A program made the position numbers and the translations under genes. Below are positions 46,799 to 56,403 of a stretch of DNA of 64,000 nucleotides, piece by piece. Under the pieces are notes generated by a model. It did no database searches, was not told the origin of the DNA, and worked only from the letters and a program-made list of their open reading frames with translations. The DNA is from Triops longicaudatus. Its lineage: Eukaryota > Arthropoda > Branchiopoda > Notostraca > Triopsidae. The stretch spans positions 62,001-126,000 of the forward strand of contig JAGQDJ010000108.1 in assembly GCA_022885665.1 (NCBI GenBank). The letters run 5' to 3'. How positions within the stretch are numbered: the first letter of the stretch is position 1; every line of letters begins with the position of its first letter.

Positions 46799-47448
46799 CG
46801 TTCAAAACCCAGAATACGAGGAAGTAATAAAAGCATATCCATATCGAGAGACCCTAGTCCCAAATGTGGCGCGTCGCTTGGTTTGTTCTCTCACTTTGAC
46901 GTTTAGGAAATATTCCCCGAATCGTATGTCTTTTCATTCGTTTGATTCGTTCTTTTGTCTTCCGTTCTGTCCCCCGTACCTAGCCTTTAGACTCGCGTTT
47001 CTCTTTCCTGGCGTGTGATTTTATGTTACTCAGCTTAAAAAAAAGATTATTCCATAAGTTGCTGGTTAAAGTGTTGGAAGAAGGTTAAGGCATTTCGCTT
47101 CGATCTGAAGCCTCCACTTTCTTTTAATGTATATTAATAAAGCGCATGTTTTTTTTTAAATTCAAACAATGTATAATCCATACTAAAGAATAAAATAGTC
47201 GAATTTAATCAACCCCTTCTGCCGTAAGAGTTATTTCGCATCATGGTATGTCCCAATAAGTTAAAGGTACTATATTATAGGCTTTCTCCTTAGTAAACTG
47301 ATGGCATTATATAATGTTTGGTTAACTGTGTGAACGGTCGCAAGACTTTTCCGTTAATCGGACTCCATTACAATCGGTGAAACGAATTCGATTTTTAGAG
47401 AATATCACGATTGGAAAATCGCATGCACGAGATTGTGTCAACATAAAC
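46799..47448. other. Gap between WDFY2 and CUL5
   Basis: It holds the WDFY2 3' UTR and the CUL5 upstream region. No TATA box or coding frame is supported. Confidence 0.6.
46826..46831 (+). terminator. Polyadenylation signal AATAAA for WDFY2
   Basis: A canonical hexamer lies 28 nt after the WDFY2 stop codon. Confidence 0.55.
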
Positions 47449-50400
47449 ATGGCCACCGCATCCAAAGTATAAGAACAATTTAAATTCTCTTGAATTATTC
47501 ATCAGTGTTTAATTACGTATATTTTTCTTTTAGGATAAAGGCCAACTAGTCTTTGAAGAAAAATGGCCGGAAATGCGACCGACTATTCTGAAACTTTTGA
47601 GGCAGGAACGAGTTGACAAACCTGAGTGGCAAGAACTCTTCGAACATGTCCATAAAGTTTGCCTGTGGGATGAAAAGTCTCATCCCAAAATGTACCGAGC
47701 TTTACAAGACGATATTTTGGATTTTATTCATCAAGCTCAGACGGTAGGCTAAAATTAAAGTGAAGTATTTCTTTGCTTTCAAGAGTAAAAAGATACAATA
47801 AAGCTAGCGAAAGTCTGCACGAAGTAACAGCTGGCAATGGTCACCGAGTTTGTTTGTTTTATTATTTCTTTTCAGCGAGTTTTGGCCCATCAAGAAGATC
47901 AAGCGCTATTAAAATCATATATTGCAGAATGGCGAAAATTCTTTGCTCAATGTAGTTACTTACCCAAACCTTTTTGGCCGTTAGAAGCTGCACTTGCTGG
48001 TAAAACCGCAAATAATAACAAGAAGAACCAGCCAGAAGAAAGTCTCGTTAGAAAAGTAACATAATATGTTCGTCAGAGTATAATAGTAACTAAAATTCTC
48101 AACAAACGTCTTAAAGCTTATGTTGGATTCATGGAACCAGAGTATATTTTCAAATATAAAACACCGTTTACAAGATTCGGCCATGAAACTCGTTCACGCT
48201 GAACGCAATGGTGAAGCTTTTGACTCGCAGCTCGTAATTGGCGTCCGAGAATCTTATGGTAGAGCGGAAATCGTGCTTAAATCTTTTATTCTAACCAGAA
48301 TGTAACTATTGTAGTGAATTTGTGTTCCAATACGGAGGATAAACTACAGATTTACCGCGAAAACTTTGAAGCAGCGTACATGGAAGCCACTGAAGCGTTT
48401 TATCGCCTTAAAGCCCCTTTATATCTGGAAACGAATGGTGTCCAGAATTATATGCGTTATGCAGTTGCTAAATTACGAGAGGAAGAACAGCGAGCACATA
48501 AGTATTTGGAACCTTGTAGCGGCTCAGTCCAAGTGGTAATAAAAATCTTCCTTTCTCATTCGTTTCGCTAGTAACCTATTTATGCTTGGAATTTAGCTCA
48601 CAGATTGCTGTGTCCAAGCCTTAGTCACAGCCTTTAAAGACACCATTTTAGCCGAGTGTGCAGGCATGATCCGTAACAATGAAACAGAAAGTAATTTCTT
48701 TTCAATTCTCTGTTGCTATTAAGAAAATACTAATAAGTGTTCTTTTTTTTTTTCCTCATAGGATTGCAGCTGATGTTTAACTTGATGGACCGAGTGCCTG
48801 AAGGCATCGTTCCTATGCTACGAGACTTGGAAGAACACATCAAGTCTGCCGGTTTGGCAGACATGATGTCAGCTGCCGACGTTATTACTCAAGATTCTGA
48901 GAAATACGTAGAGCAGCTCCTGAGTTTGTTCCAGCGCTTTAGTTTATTAGTCAAAGAAGCCTTCTTGGATGACCCAAGATTCCTTACAGCTAGAGATAAA
49001 GCTTTCAAGCATGTTGTAAACGATACGACCGTTTTTAAACTCGAGCTTCCTTCTAAATCAGTACGAATATGTTTTATTAATATTGATATGATTCTCAACA
49101 GATTAATATGTAGGGTGTCGGCGGGAAAACACAGCCCGAATCGAAGTGTCCCGAATTGCTGGCCAATTATTGTGACATGTTACTTCGAAAAACGCCGTTG
49201 TCCAAAAAACTTACGTCAGATGAAATCGAGTCGAAATTAAAAGATGTGGTAACGTATTCCATTGAACCCATGAATTTTCTTTCCTTGTTGTCCAATTTAG
49301 TGTGCTGTGTTCTATCTGTTTATTTCATTTAGACCTATTTTCTCTTTATTTTAACTTAATTATTTCGTTCTTGGATTAATCTGATATAAATTTTCGTGAA
49401 ATGGAGACGTATATACTTATCTAGTTATTCTTTTTTGTTAAAAAAAAGCGCTATAGTGATTTTTTCTTAATTTGGTCATATTTTGCCGTTTCAGTTGCTT
49501 GTACTTAAATATGTGACCAACAAAGACGTGTTCATGAGGTATCATAAAGCTCACTTGACAAGAAGGCTCATTTTAGACACCTCAGCGGACTCGGAGAAAG
49601 AGGAGAACATGGTCGAATGGTAAAAGTCAATTGTAAAGCTACTTATATGACATGATGAATAATTGCTGCTTCTTCTCTTTCATTACTGCGCCCAAAGGCT
49701 TCGTGAAGTAGGAATGCCAGCGGATTATGTAAACAAATTGGCGCGTATGTTTCAGGACGTGAAAGTGAGCGAAGATCTCAACCAACAATTTAAAGAGCAA
49801 TACCGAGCCGTGCGAGGCGCCATTGCAGATTCCATTAACATTAAAATCTTGAATGCCGGTGCCTGGTCACGTGGTTCGGAGCGCGTAAGCGTGTCTTTAC
49901 CTATGGAACTTGAAGATTACATTCCTGAAGTGGAAGACTTTTATCGCAAGAAGCATAGTGGCCGTAAGCTCCAGTGGCATCACCACATGGCTAATGGAAC
50001 AGTAAATAAACCTTTTATATATGCCCCGTAGAATTCAGAAAGTGAAACTAACGGGAAAGGATTACTCAAATTGGGCGTTGTTTTAGATTCAGTTTGCGAA
50101 TGCAGTGGGACGCTTCGATTTAGACGTGACTACGTTTCAAATGGCCGTGCTGTTCGCATGGAATGAGAGGCCTGGCGATAAGCTTTCCCTAGAAAACCTG
50201 CGCCTGGCCACGGAGTTGCCAGACGCGGAGTTACGGCGGACACTCTGGGTACGTTGACCCTTTATTAAACATACCGTTATATTTGTCTAATGAGTTAAAT
50301 TACTTTAGTCTTTGGTGGCTTTCCCCAAATTAAAGCGACAACTGTTGCTATGTGAACCCGAAGTACCAGGTCCACGAGATTTTAGTGAAAATTCGCTTTT

Positions 50401-50890
50401 CAGCGTTAATCAGGACTTCGCCTTAGTGTAATTTTCTCATTAGACTGAATATTGTATATGAACCCTAATATTTATTTCTACTATATTGTAACCTGCAGGA
50501 AAAATGGCAAAGTACAAAAGCGAGGCAAGATTAACTTAATTGGTCGCTTGCAGCTCTCAACAGAAAAGAGCAAAGAGGAGGAAAACGAGATCATCGTTCA
50601 GCTCCGCATCCTTCGCACTCAAGTACTGTCATGTTTATTTACCTCATGGAAATGTATTGCTGGTAAACTGAACTTCATTCATGTGCTCTTTACAGGAAGC
50701 TATCGTGAAGATTATGAAGATGAGGAAAAGAATCTCGAACGCCCAACTACAAACTGAGCTTGTGGATATTCTAAAAAATATGTTCCTGCCGTCGAAGAAA
50801 ATGATTAAGGAACAAGTTGAGTGGCTTATCGAACACCGCTACATGAAACGAGACGAGAACAATATCAACACGTTCGTTTATATGGCCTGA
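47449..50890 (+). CDS. CUL5: Cullin-5 ubiquitin-ligase scaffold
   Basis: Fourteen exons: 47449-47466, 47534-47743, 47876-48055, 48117-48258, 48315-48535, 48597-48690, 48762-49060, 49114-49248, 49495-49619, 49698-50001, 50087-50248, 50309-50427, 50499-50622, 50696-50890. They give 775 residues; human CUL5 has 780. The N-terminal cullin repeats include RPTILKLLRQERV, VHKVCLWDE and QDSAMKLVHAERNGEAFDSQ. The cullin homology domain has CPELLANYCDMLLRK, RYHKAHLTRRLI and WSRGSERVSVSLP. The C-terminal winged helix carries the NEDD8 site in IVKIMKMRKRIS (lysine near 719) and ends NINTFVYMA. CUL5 joins Elongin B/C-SOCS-box receptors and RBX2. SESYV-NLCSN and the exact tail distinguish it from CUL1-4. 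The intron at 49249-49494 is longer than its neighbours. Confidence 0.97.
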
Positions 50891-50985
50891 ATTGTACCAC
50901 CCATTTCGTGTACGGCCTCCCTCGTATTTGTCCGCGCTTTGTACAGTTTTTCTTGTCCCTTTTTTCCTCTTTTTTTTTCGAAAAT

Positions 50986-50991
50986 AATAAA
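50986..50991 (+). terminator. Polyadenylation signal AATAAA for CUL5
   Basis: A canonical hexamer lies about 95 nt after the CUL5 stop codon. Confidence 0.5.
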
Positions 50992-51540
50992 CATGGCGAA
51001 AAGATACCAAACTTCAGAGTCGTATTTTCCTATTTTTCTCCTCCTAAAATTGTTTTAAAAGGTGTCCTTTTTCGAGGTCACATGAGAGATTATGTGAGAT
51101 ATGTACAGCCCTCTTACACCCTGTTACCCCTCACACCGTCAATCGACCCAATACAAACAAGAGCGACCTACAAACACTGTCCTCTTTTTCTCGTCGTGCA
51201 AAAAGGGTTGTAAGGTGGAAACGAGGTGGAACACTTTTAAGGCCAACTCATCTCGGGCCAGTCCGGGCACTTTTTGGATTTATCTGTGGCCTTGTCAAAC
51301 CACTTCTATTGGCCTTTCCCGCAGGAAATATCCCCGTCCCACCGCAGGAATGTACGCGAATAATTTCCGTTGGGCGAAAAGGACTGGATAGATAGGGGTC
51401 AAGAAGCATTAGGGAGGGACACAAAACTTCGCTTTATGGGGTTTCCCCCCTCTTTCCCTTCTTGATAAAAACTCCTTTCTCATCCGCATAAGACGCGTAT
51501 TGTACCCCAGAGGGAGAAAAATTCGCACTCATCCTCGGCG

Positions 51541-51549
51541 TATATATAA
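51541..51549 (+). promoter_or_regulatory. TATA box of the first Kazal gene
   Basis: TATATATAA lies about 30 nt upstream of an initiator-like TTCAGTT and 113 nt upstream of the start codon. Confidence 0.65.
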
Positions 51550-51653
51550 CTGGTCGGGGGGTTGGAATCTTTTGCATTCAGTTTATCGAAGCTTTCTGGT
51601 CCGATAGGAGTGGAAGCGTGAGAAGGTTTGTTGAAAGGGAAAGCACGGGAAAC

Positions 51654-51976
51654 ATGTGTTTGCTTCGAATTGTGTGCCTGTGCTTCTTCGGGGTCTCTTT
51701 AGTTGTCGGTGGGCGTGGTCGCGCTGCAATTCCGGGCAGTCGCTGCGAAAGCAAGGAAGCCTGCCCATGTCCCTTTGCGTATAGCCCGGTATGCGGCTCG
51801 GATGGAGTTTCGTACATTTCTTTGTGCTACCTGCAATGCGATATGCGCTGCGTGAAAGGTATGCGGGCTATTTTTAGCCCCTGTCGATGAAATCTTAGAA
51901 CCCAAAACTCACCCTTTTTCTTTGCAAATCAGATCTCGAGTATAAGCACGATGGCCCTTGCAAGAAAAAATACTGA
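51654..51976 (+). CDS. Small secreted Kazal-type protease inhibitor (first of two)
   Basis: Exons 51654-51858 and 51933-51976 give 82 residues. A hydrophobic start (MCLLRIVCLCFFGVSLVVGG) is a signal peptide. The mature part holds one Kazal domain with the core CPFAYSPVCGSDGVSYISLC: seven residues between the second and third core cysteines and ten to the fourth, as usual. Two cysteines are extra to the classic six, one in CESKEAC and one in CDMRC, so a fourth disulfide is likely. By the standard Kazal rule the P1 residue is Phe, suggesting a chymotrypsin- or elastase-like target. The intron falls in phase 1 late in the domain, as in the neighbouring Kazal gene. The ATG at 51654 was chosen because it starts the signal peptide directly. 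Confidence 0.85.
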
Positions 51977-52165
51977 TTGACTCATCGGAACTTTCTCTTT
52001 TTGGCTATTGCGGGGGAAATCTTGTTCTCGGCAAATAGAGGAATTTAAAAGAAAGACATAGAATGTAAATAGCCTGTAACTGTGAATTTTCCTTAACGTT
52101 CTTCGAACCAGGGAAAAGCGTCCGGAAAGTCCGAAAAAGTGCTTCATTGTAATCATTCATATGCA

Positions 52166-52171
52166 AATAAA
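52166..52171 (+). terminator. Polyadenylation signal AATAAA for the first Kazal gene
   Basis: A canonical hexamer lies 190 nt after the stop codon. Confidence 0.55.
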
Positions 52172-52595
52172 GTCTTTCCAAAAATAGCACCATTTCGATT
52201 TGCTATGATAACTCGTTTGAGCGGGGCTTCACTTATTTTGCCTTGATTTCCGCGTATTCCTGTAACACAGATTAATGGTACCAGTAATACGAAAGCGGTT
52301 TCGTACATTTCGTTACCTTATCGACGTAAGTACAGGGGAGGGATTTCCCATGCCAACAACCTGTTTAGGGAACTTCTATGGCATTTATGCAAAACACGTC
52401 CTTGTAGTCGGGGAAAAGGTGTCCACTTTTGGCACCTAATTTGGTAACAGGTTGGGAAACCTTAAACACGCATCTGTTTTTGTTTCCTAACAAAAAGTAA
52501 GCAGAGAAAAACAAAAATACAAGGAGAAGAAGCCCTGTGGGTTTCTAGAAAAGCAACATGTTTGTTTAAAATGCGGGCGTGGATTCATGTTTTCC

Positions 52596-52603
52596 TATAT
52601 AAA
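52596..52603 (+). promoter_or_regulatory. TATA box of the second Kazal gene
   Basis: TATATAAA lies about 120 nt upstream of the start codon. Confidence 0.65.
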
Positions 52604-52722
52604 GAAGTCATATCCCGAAGAAAATTCATTCCGTTACCAACTTCTCACATTAAACAACGCGAACACGTTCCCCTGTCAAGCAACCATTTTATTTAAGAAA
52701 AACGAAACCTGATCAAAAAGCA

Positions 52723-53046
52723 ATGTCGAACAAAATCGTACTTGTTCTTTGTACAGCTTTTCTTGTGTCCGTTGCTTTCGCTTTACCACAGCAATTGTCT
52801 GGAGGAAATTGTCCATGCGCTTGCGCTCGTAATTACGAACCGGTTTGTGCATCCAATGGCGTTACCTACAACAACGACTGCTGTTTCCAATGTGCAAGTG
52901 CTAGAAATCCGGGTAAATTAAAAATAATCTTGTATTCTCGTGTGTTTCTTCCTTCATCTTATGTTTCAATTTTGATACAAACTCCCATACTAATTTTGCA
53001 CTGTTTCCCCACAGGTTTAACGGTCAACCATTCCGGAAGATGTTGA
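52723..53046 (+). CDS. Small secreted Kazal-type protease inhibitor (second of two)
   Basis: Exons 52723-52912 and 53015-53046 give 73 residues. MSNKIVLVLCTAFLVSVAFA is a signal peptide. The domain core is CARNYEPVCASNGVTYNNDC, with the seven- and ten-residue spacings of Kazal inhibitors. There are eight cysteines in the mature part, including an adjacent pair in DCCFQC. P1 by position is Arg, so a trypsin-like target is predicted, unlike the Phe of the neighbour. The shared intron phase and position, same strand and adjacency suggest an old tandem duplication, although outside the core the two peptides are very different. Confidence 0.87.
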   Translation: MSNKIVLVLCTAFLVSVAFALPQQLSGGNCPCACARNYEPVCASNGVTYNNDCCFQCASARNPGKLKIILYSRVFLPSSYVSILIQTPILILHCFPTGLTVNHSGRC

Positions 53047-53111
53047 ACGAGATATTGTGATACTCCCCATTGTTTTGTCCTATACATACATTTATGTTAG
53101 TTTGTACGGTA

Positions 53112-53117
53112 AATAAA
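53112..53117 (+). terminator. Polyadenylation signal AATAAA for the second Kazal gene
   Basis: A canonical hexamer lies 65 nt after the stop codon, within the 127-bp gap before the opposing carboxylesterase stop. Confidence 0.6.
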
Positions 53118-53173
53118 GTCAACTATTCTTGTACAAACGTTTAACAGTTATTTAAGTAGCTGTTAATATGCTA

Positions 53174-55684
53174 TTAGTTTTGCAACGAAGACGGATTGAG
53201 TAATTGCGGCCGGCCAAGTGGTCTTGGAGCTATTTGCACGAAACTGGATGAAACAACGATTTCTTCCTGGTTCAGTGCTAAACTCTGTCTATTTGAAGAA
53301 CCTCTTTCTTGCGTGCTTGGGTCAGCTATTTGTGGCAATGCTTTGGGAACTTTGGATTCGGTATTTTTGGGATTAGGCTCCTCTGTGATGGGTGTCACAG
53401 TCGTTGTGGTGCTAGTTTTAAAGGCAGTAGGGGTTAAAATTTCCAAAACCTGTGAACTAAGGCTTGGAAGTAGCTCGTTAAGCAAACGCATTCGTTGAAG
53501 GTTCAACGACTCCTCCAAACGAGATTTCTCAGCAATCACGTAGGTGTTAGGTGCGTGGGCCGAGAAAGGACTCCATTCTTCATTCTCGTTTGGTTTCCTT
53601 TTTTATAGTAATGCAACGGTAAGGGAAAAACGGTAATTAGGTGATGAATGTGCTATGAATACAGTTTATCATAGTTCCATAATCTTACCCGGTTTTGGCA
53701 AAGTTGGTCAAGAATTTGATAACGGATTGACGAACTTCTTGGTCTTCTTCGCTATACTCGAATTCCGGTGTATTCGCAGAGAGCCCAAAGTGTTTTAGAA
53801 CGGGCGCAGGATGAAAGAGGTATGCCAAATCATCGTTATGAGCAATAGCTAAAATATAGGTTTAGAAAAAATTGCGCAAGATCATTACAAGTTTTATTAC
53901 GCCTATCTAGGTATTCGCTCAATCGAGGGTACAGAAGTTTCCAGAGCTTAGGTTGTCCTGCGTACTCAAAACTGTACATGTACGTGTCAGCCCATTGAGA
54001 ATAAAGATTGGCCATTTGATGGGCCCCTTTCTTGAAGAACACGTCGCTGGCCAACTGAAAGACCAGATTAATTAAGTTACTTTGAATTTTAACAATTATG
54101 TATCACCTGTGAAATTCCACGGAATTTTACAGACGCAGTTTCATTTACGTACTCGCCGAAATATTCCCAGTGTATTAACTCGGCAGCTAGAGCAACCGCC
54201 AATGGACTGAGCTCGGTTTGCTCCAGCATGCGCTCGATGAGATCTTTCGAGGACATTTTATGTAGAAGACCACTGTACTTGACTAAGCGGAAAAGAATAA
54301 TGAAATAAAGAATGAAGGCAGATACAATAAAAAACTACAAAATAAGCTCCTTACTGGACAGGGATCCAGATGATTCGTCCCTCACGTTACCCAACATGTA
54401 TGGCACGCGGTTTACTTGTCCTGTAGTGAGAGCTTCTTTTGGAGAAATGCTTAAAAAGGGAGGCAGCGAGCGTCGATCATGAGGAGGTTGAAGAACCGGT
54501 CCAGCAGCAATTTCTGCAAAATGGCCGTTGCTTATCCGTGTCTCCTAAACAAGAAAAGTCCCAATTGTTACGCTTGAAATTTTTCGTGGATTATTTTTTT
54601 TCCGCATCTAAAATTAAGAAAAAAAAAATCCCTGTCGTTTGCTCTAAGAAATCCTTGTAAAAATTACTTTAAGAGTTTGCTCCGCTCGGACAATTTGTGC
54701 AGCAGTAAGGCCCTGCAAACAGGTACGCAGCACTGGTCCTTCGCTGCTGGAGCATTGGAGCTGTCTGGCGAGATTAAAAGCGAAAGCGGAAGGTTCATCT
54801 TGTAGCACCCAGGGATCCATGGCATTCCCAGACAGCGAGATTGCTGCGCTAAACAGACCTTTGCTCATTGGAGAGAGCAAGTGGAGAGACACACTGGCAG
54901 CACCCGCACTTTGACCCATAATGGTCACGCGTTGAGGGTCACCACCAAAGTAACGGATGTACCGTTGAACCCATTCCAAAGCTGTTACTTGGTCCATTAG
55001 GCCGAGATTCCCAGGAAAGTGCCCATCACCAGTGGCCAAGAATCCTGCGAGACAATTTTTTTTTATTTCAAGAAAATTATAGTAATTCGTGTTAACCTAG
55101 TGCGCCGAGCCGGTATTGTGGTACTACAAGAATGACATCTTCTGGCACGAGGAAATCCGGCGTGAACCAGCTAGCTGAACCATAAGAAAAAGATCCTCCA
55201 TGAAAGTAGACCATAACAGGCAACTCGGCGCGGACTTCCCCTTTTAGAGACGGCGTAAATATGTTTAAGAAGAGGCAATCTTCATCACCAAGTATTTCGC
55301 TGTTGTTGACTACCGAAATTTGCGGACACGCGGGTGGGTTATTTATGGCATCTATAATTCCCTTGGGTACTCCAGCCCTAGATGATATCTACAGTACCGA
55401 ATAAGGGCATAACAAGGTTATTTCCTAGGTTTGCTGTGAAGACCAGCGAAGATTTTTGTTACCTCGAAACGCTGTAGTGGCTCGGAATACCGAATTCCAC
55501 GGAAGGCCCAGTATTGGCTACCGTCTTCTGTAGAGTATACACTTCCTCTATAACCGGAATTGTCTCCAAGAAGTATTTGCACTATTGGTTCTTCTTGCGT
55601 CGCAATTGCGTGAAGAGAAATAAGAACGGAGAAGGATATGAATACGGAAAACCAGCTCCTACACGATTGCACCTGCTGCTCCAT
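53174..55684 (-). CDS. Secreted type-B carboxylesterase, JHE-like
   Basis: Eight exons in transcript order: 55463-55684, 55097-55388, 54668-55044, 54355-54544, 54107-54282, 53901-54054, 53689-53848, 53174-53597. They give 664 residues. A signal peptide (FSVFISFSVLISLHAIA) leads into the alpha/beta-hydrolase fold: AFRGIRYSEPL, EDCLFLNIFTP, the oxyanion-hole VYFHGGSF, and GLMDQVTALEWVQRYI. The nucleophile is in GQSAG (Ser 217), the acid is Glu 354 in NVRDESSG, and the histidine is in IAHNDDLAYLF (His 474). All three catalytic residues are present, so it should be active. GQSAG is typical of juvenile-hormone esterases but also occurs in other family members. The last 100 residues are a Thr/Ser/Pro-rich extension, and no membrane anchor is visible. 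It ends 127 bp from the opposing Kazal gene. Confidence 0.9.
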
Positions 55685-56403
55685 GGTTACCTGTTGCACT
55701 GAGCCTGACTAGCTGTATCAATCTGGTAACCAGATGAAAGGAGAAGCGAAATGAAAACGAAAGCGCGGACACCGCTACAGGGAGTTCTCAAAAGACCTTG
55801 ATTCTCTTTTAAGGCTCGCTCACATACAGGCTTTACCCCGCGGTGCCTTTTACTGACTACAAGGAAGAAAACGTATCCTTTGATTGGTAGTTTCCCTCTT
55901 CGTAGGCAGGCATAAGCAAAACACACACACAAAAAAAAAATCTAGGCGAATCATACCTAGGCTGTGAAATTTTGCAGGACTCGCCGTTTGTTTAGGATGA
56001 ATACGATAGTCTGGTAACATTTTACTTTCTCCTCCGTGACTAGCAATCCCTTCATTAAAAAATGGAAAGCCAAATAGCTTCAGAATCCCAATAAAAGACA
56101 CAAGAGAAAGTGAAACAGTTCTTCGCACAACTTTACATACGAAAACCGCTGTATTACATTTCAATTATGACACAATACAATAGTTTATACAACCACGTCA
56201 AACCCGACCTAGGTTCAAGGACCTCAAAAGAACATTACGCAAACACAGAAGAACTCAAGAGCTTGACGGGGTCATGTCTGGTTATTCGCTCCATTAGAGG
56301 CCCTGTTTACGAAGTCCATAACTGAAAAATCCATAAGAAAAGAAGTCAGGTCTTGGGGAAGAATCGGGGTTAACGCGCGAAAAAGTTTCGAGTGAAGGTC
56401 AGC
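55685..56403. other. Gap between carboxylesterase promoter and RBM33-like 3' end
   Basis: No coding frame is supported and no TATA box was recognised upstream of the esterase. Confidence 0.5.

Larger units (their letters stand above)
50891..51653. other. CUL5 3' end and promoter of the first Kazal gene
   Basis: AATAAA at 50986-50991 fits the CUL5 3' end. TATATATAA at 51541-51549 is followed by TTCAGTT near 51577, an arthropod initiator-like word. No coding frame is supported between. Confidence 0.6.
51977..52722. other. Gap between the two Kazal genes
   Basis: It holds the 3' UTR of the first gene and the TATA promoter of the second. No coding frame is supported. Confidence 0.6.
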
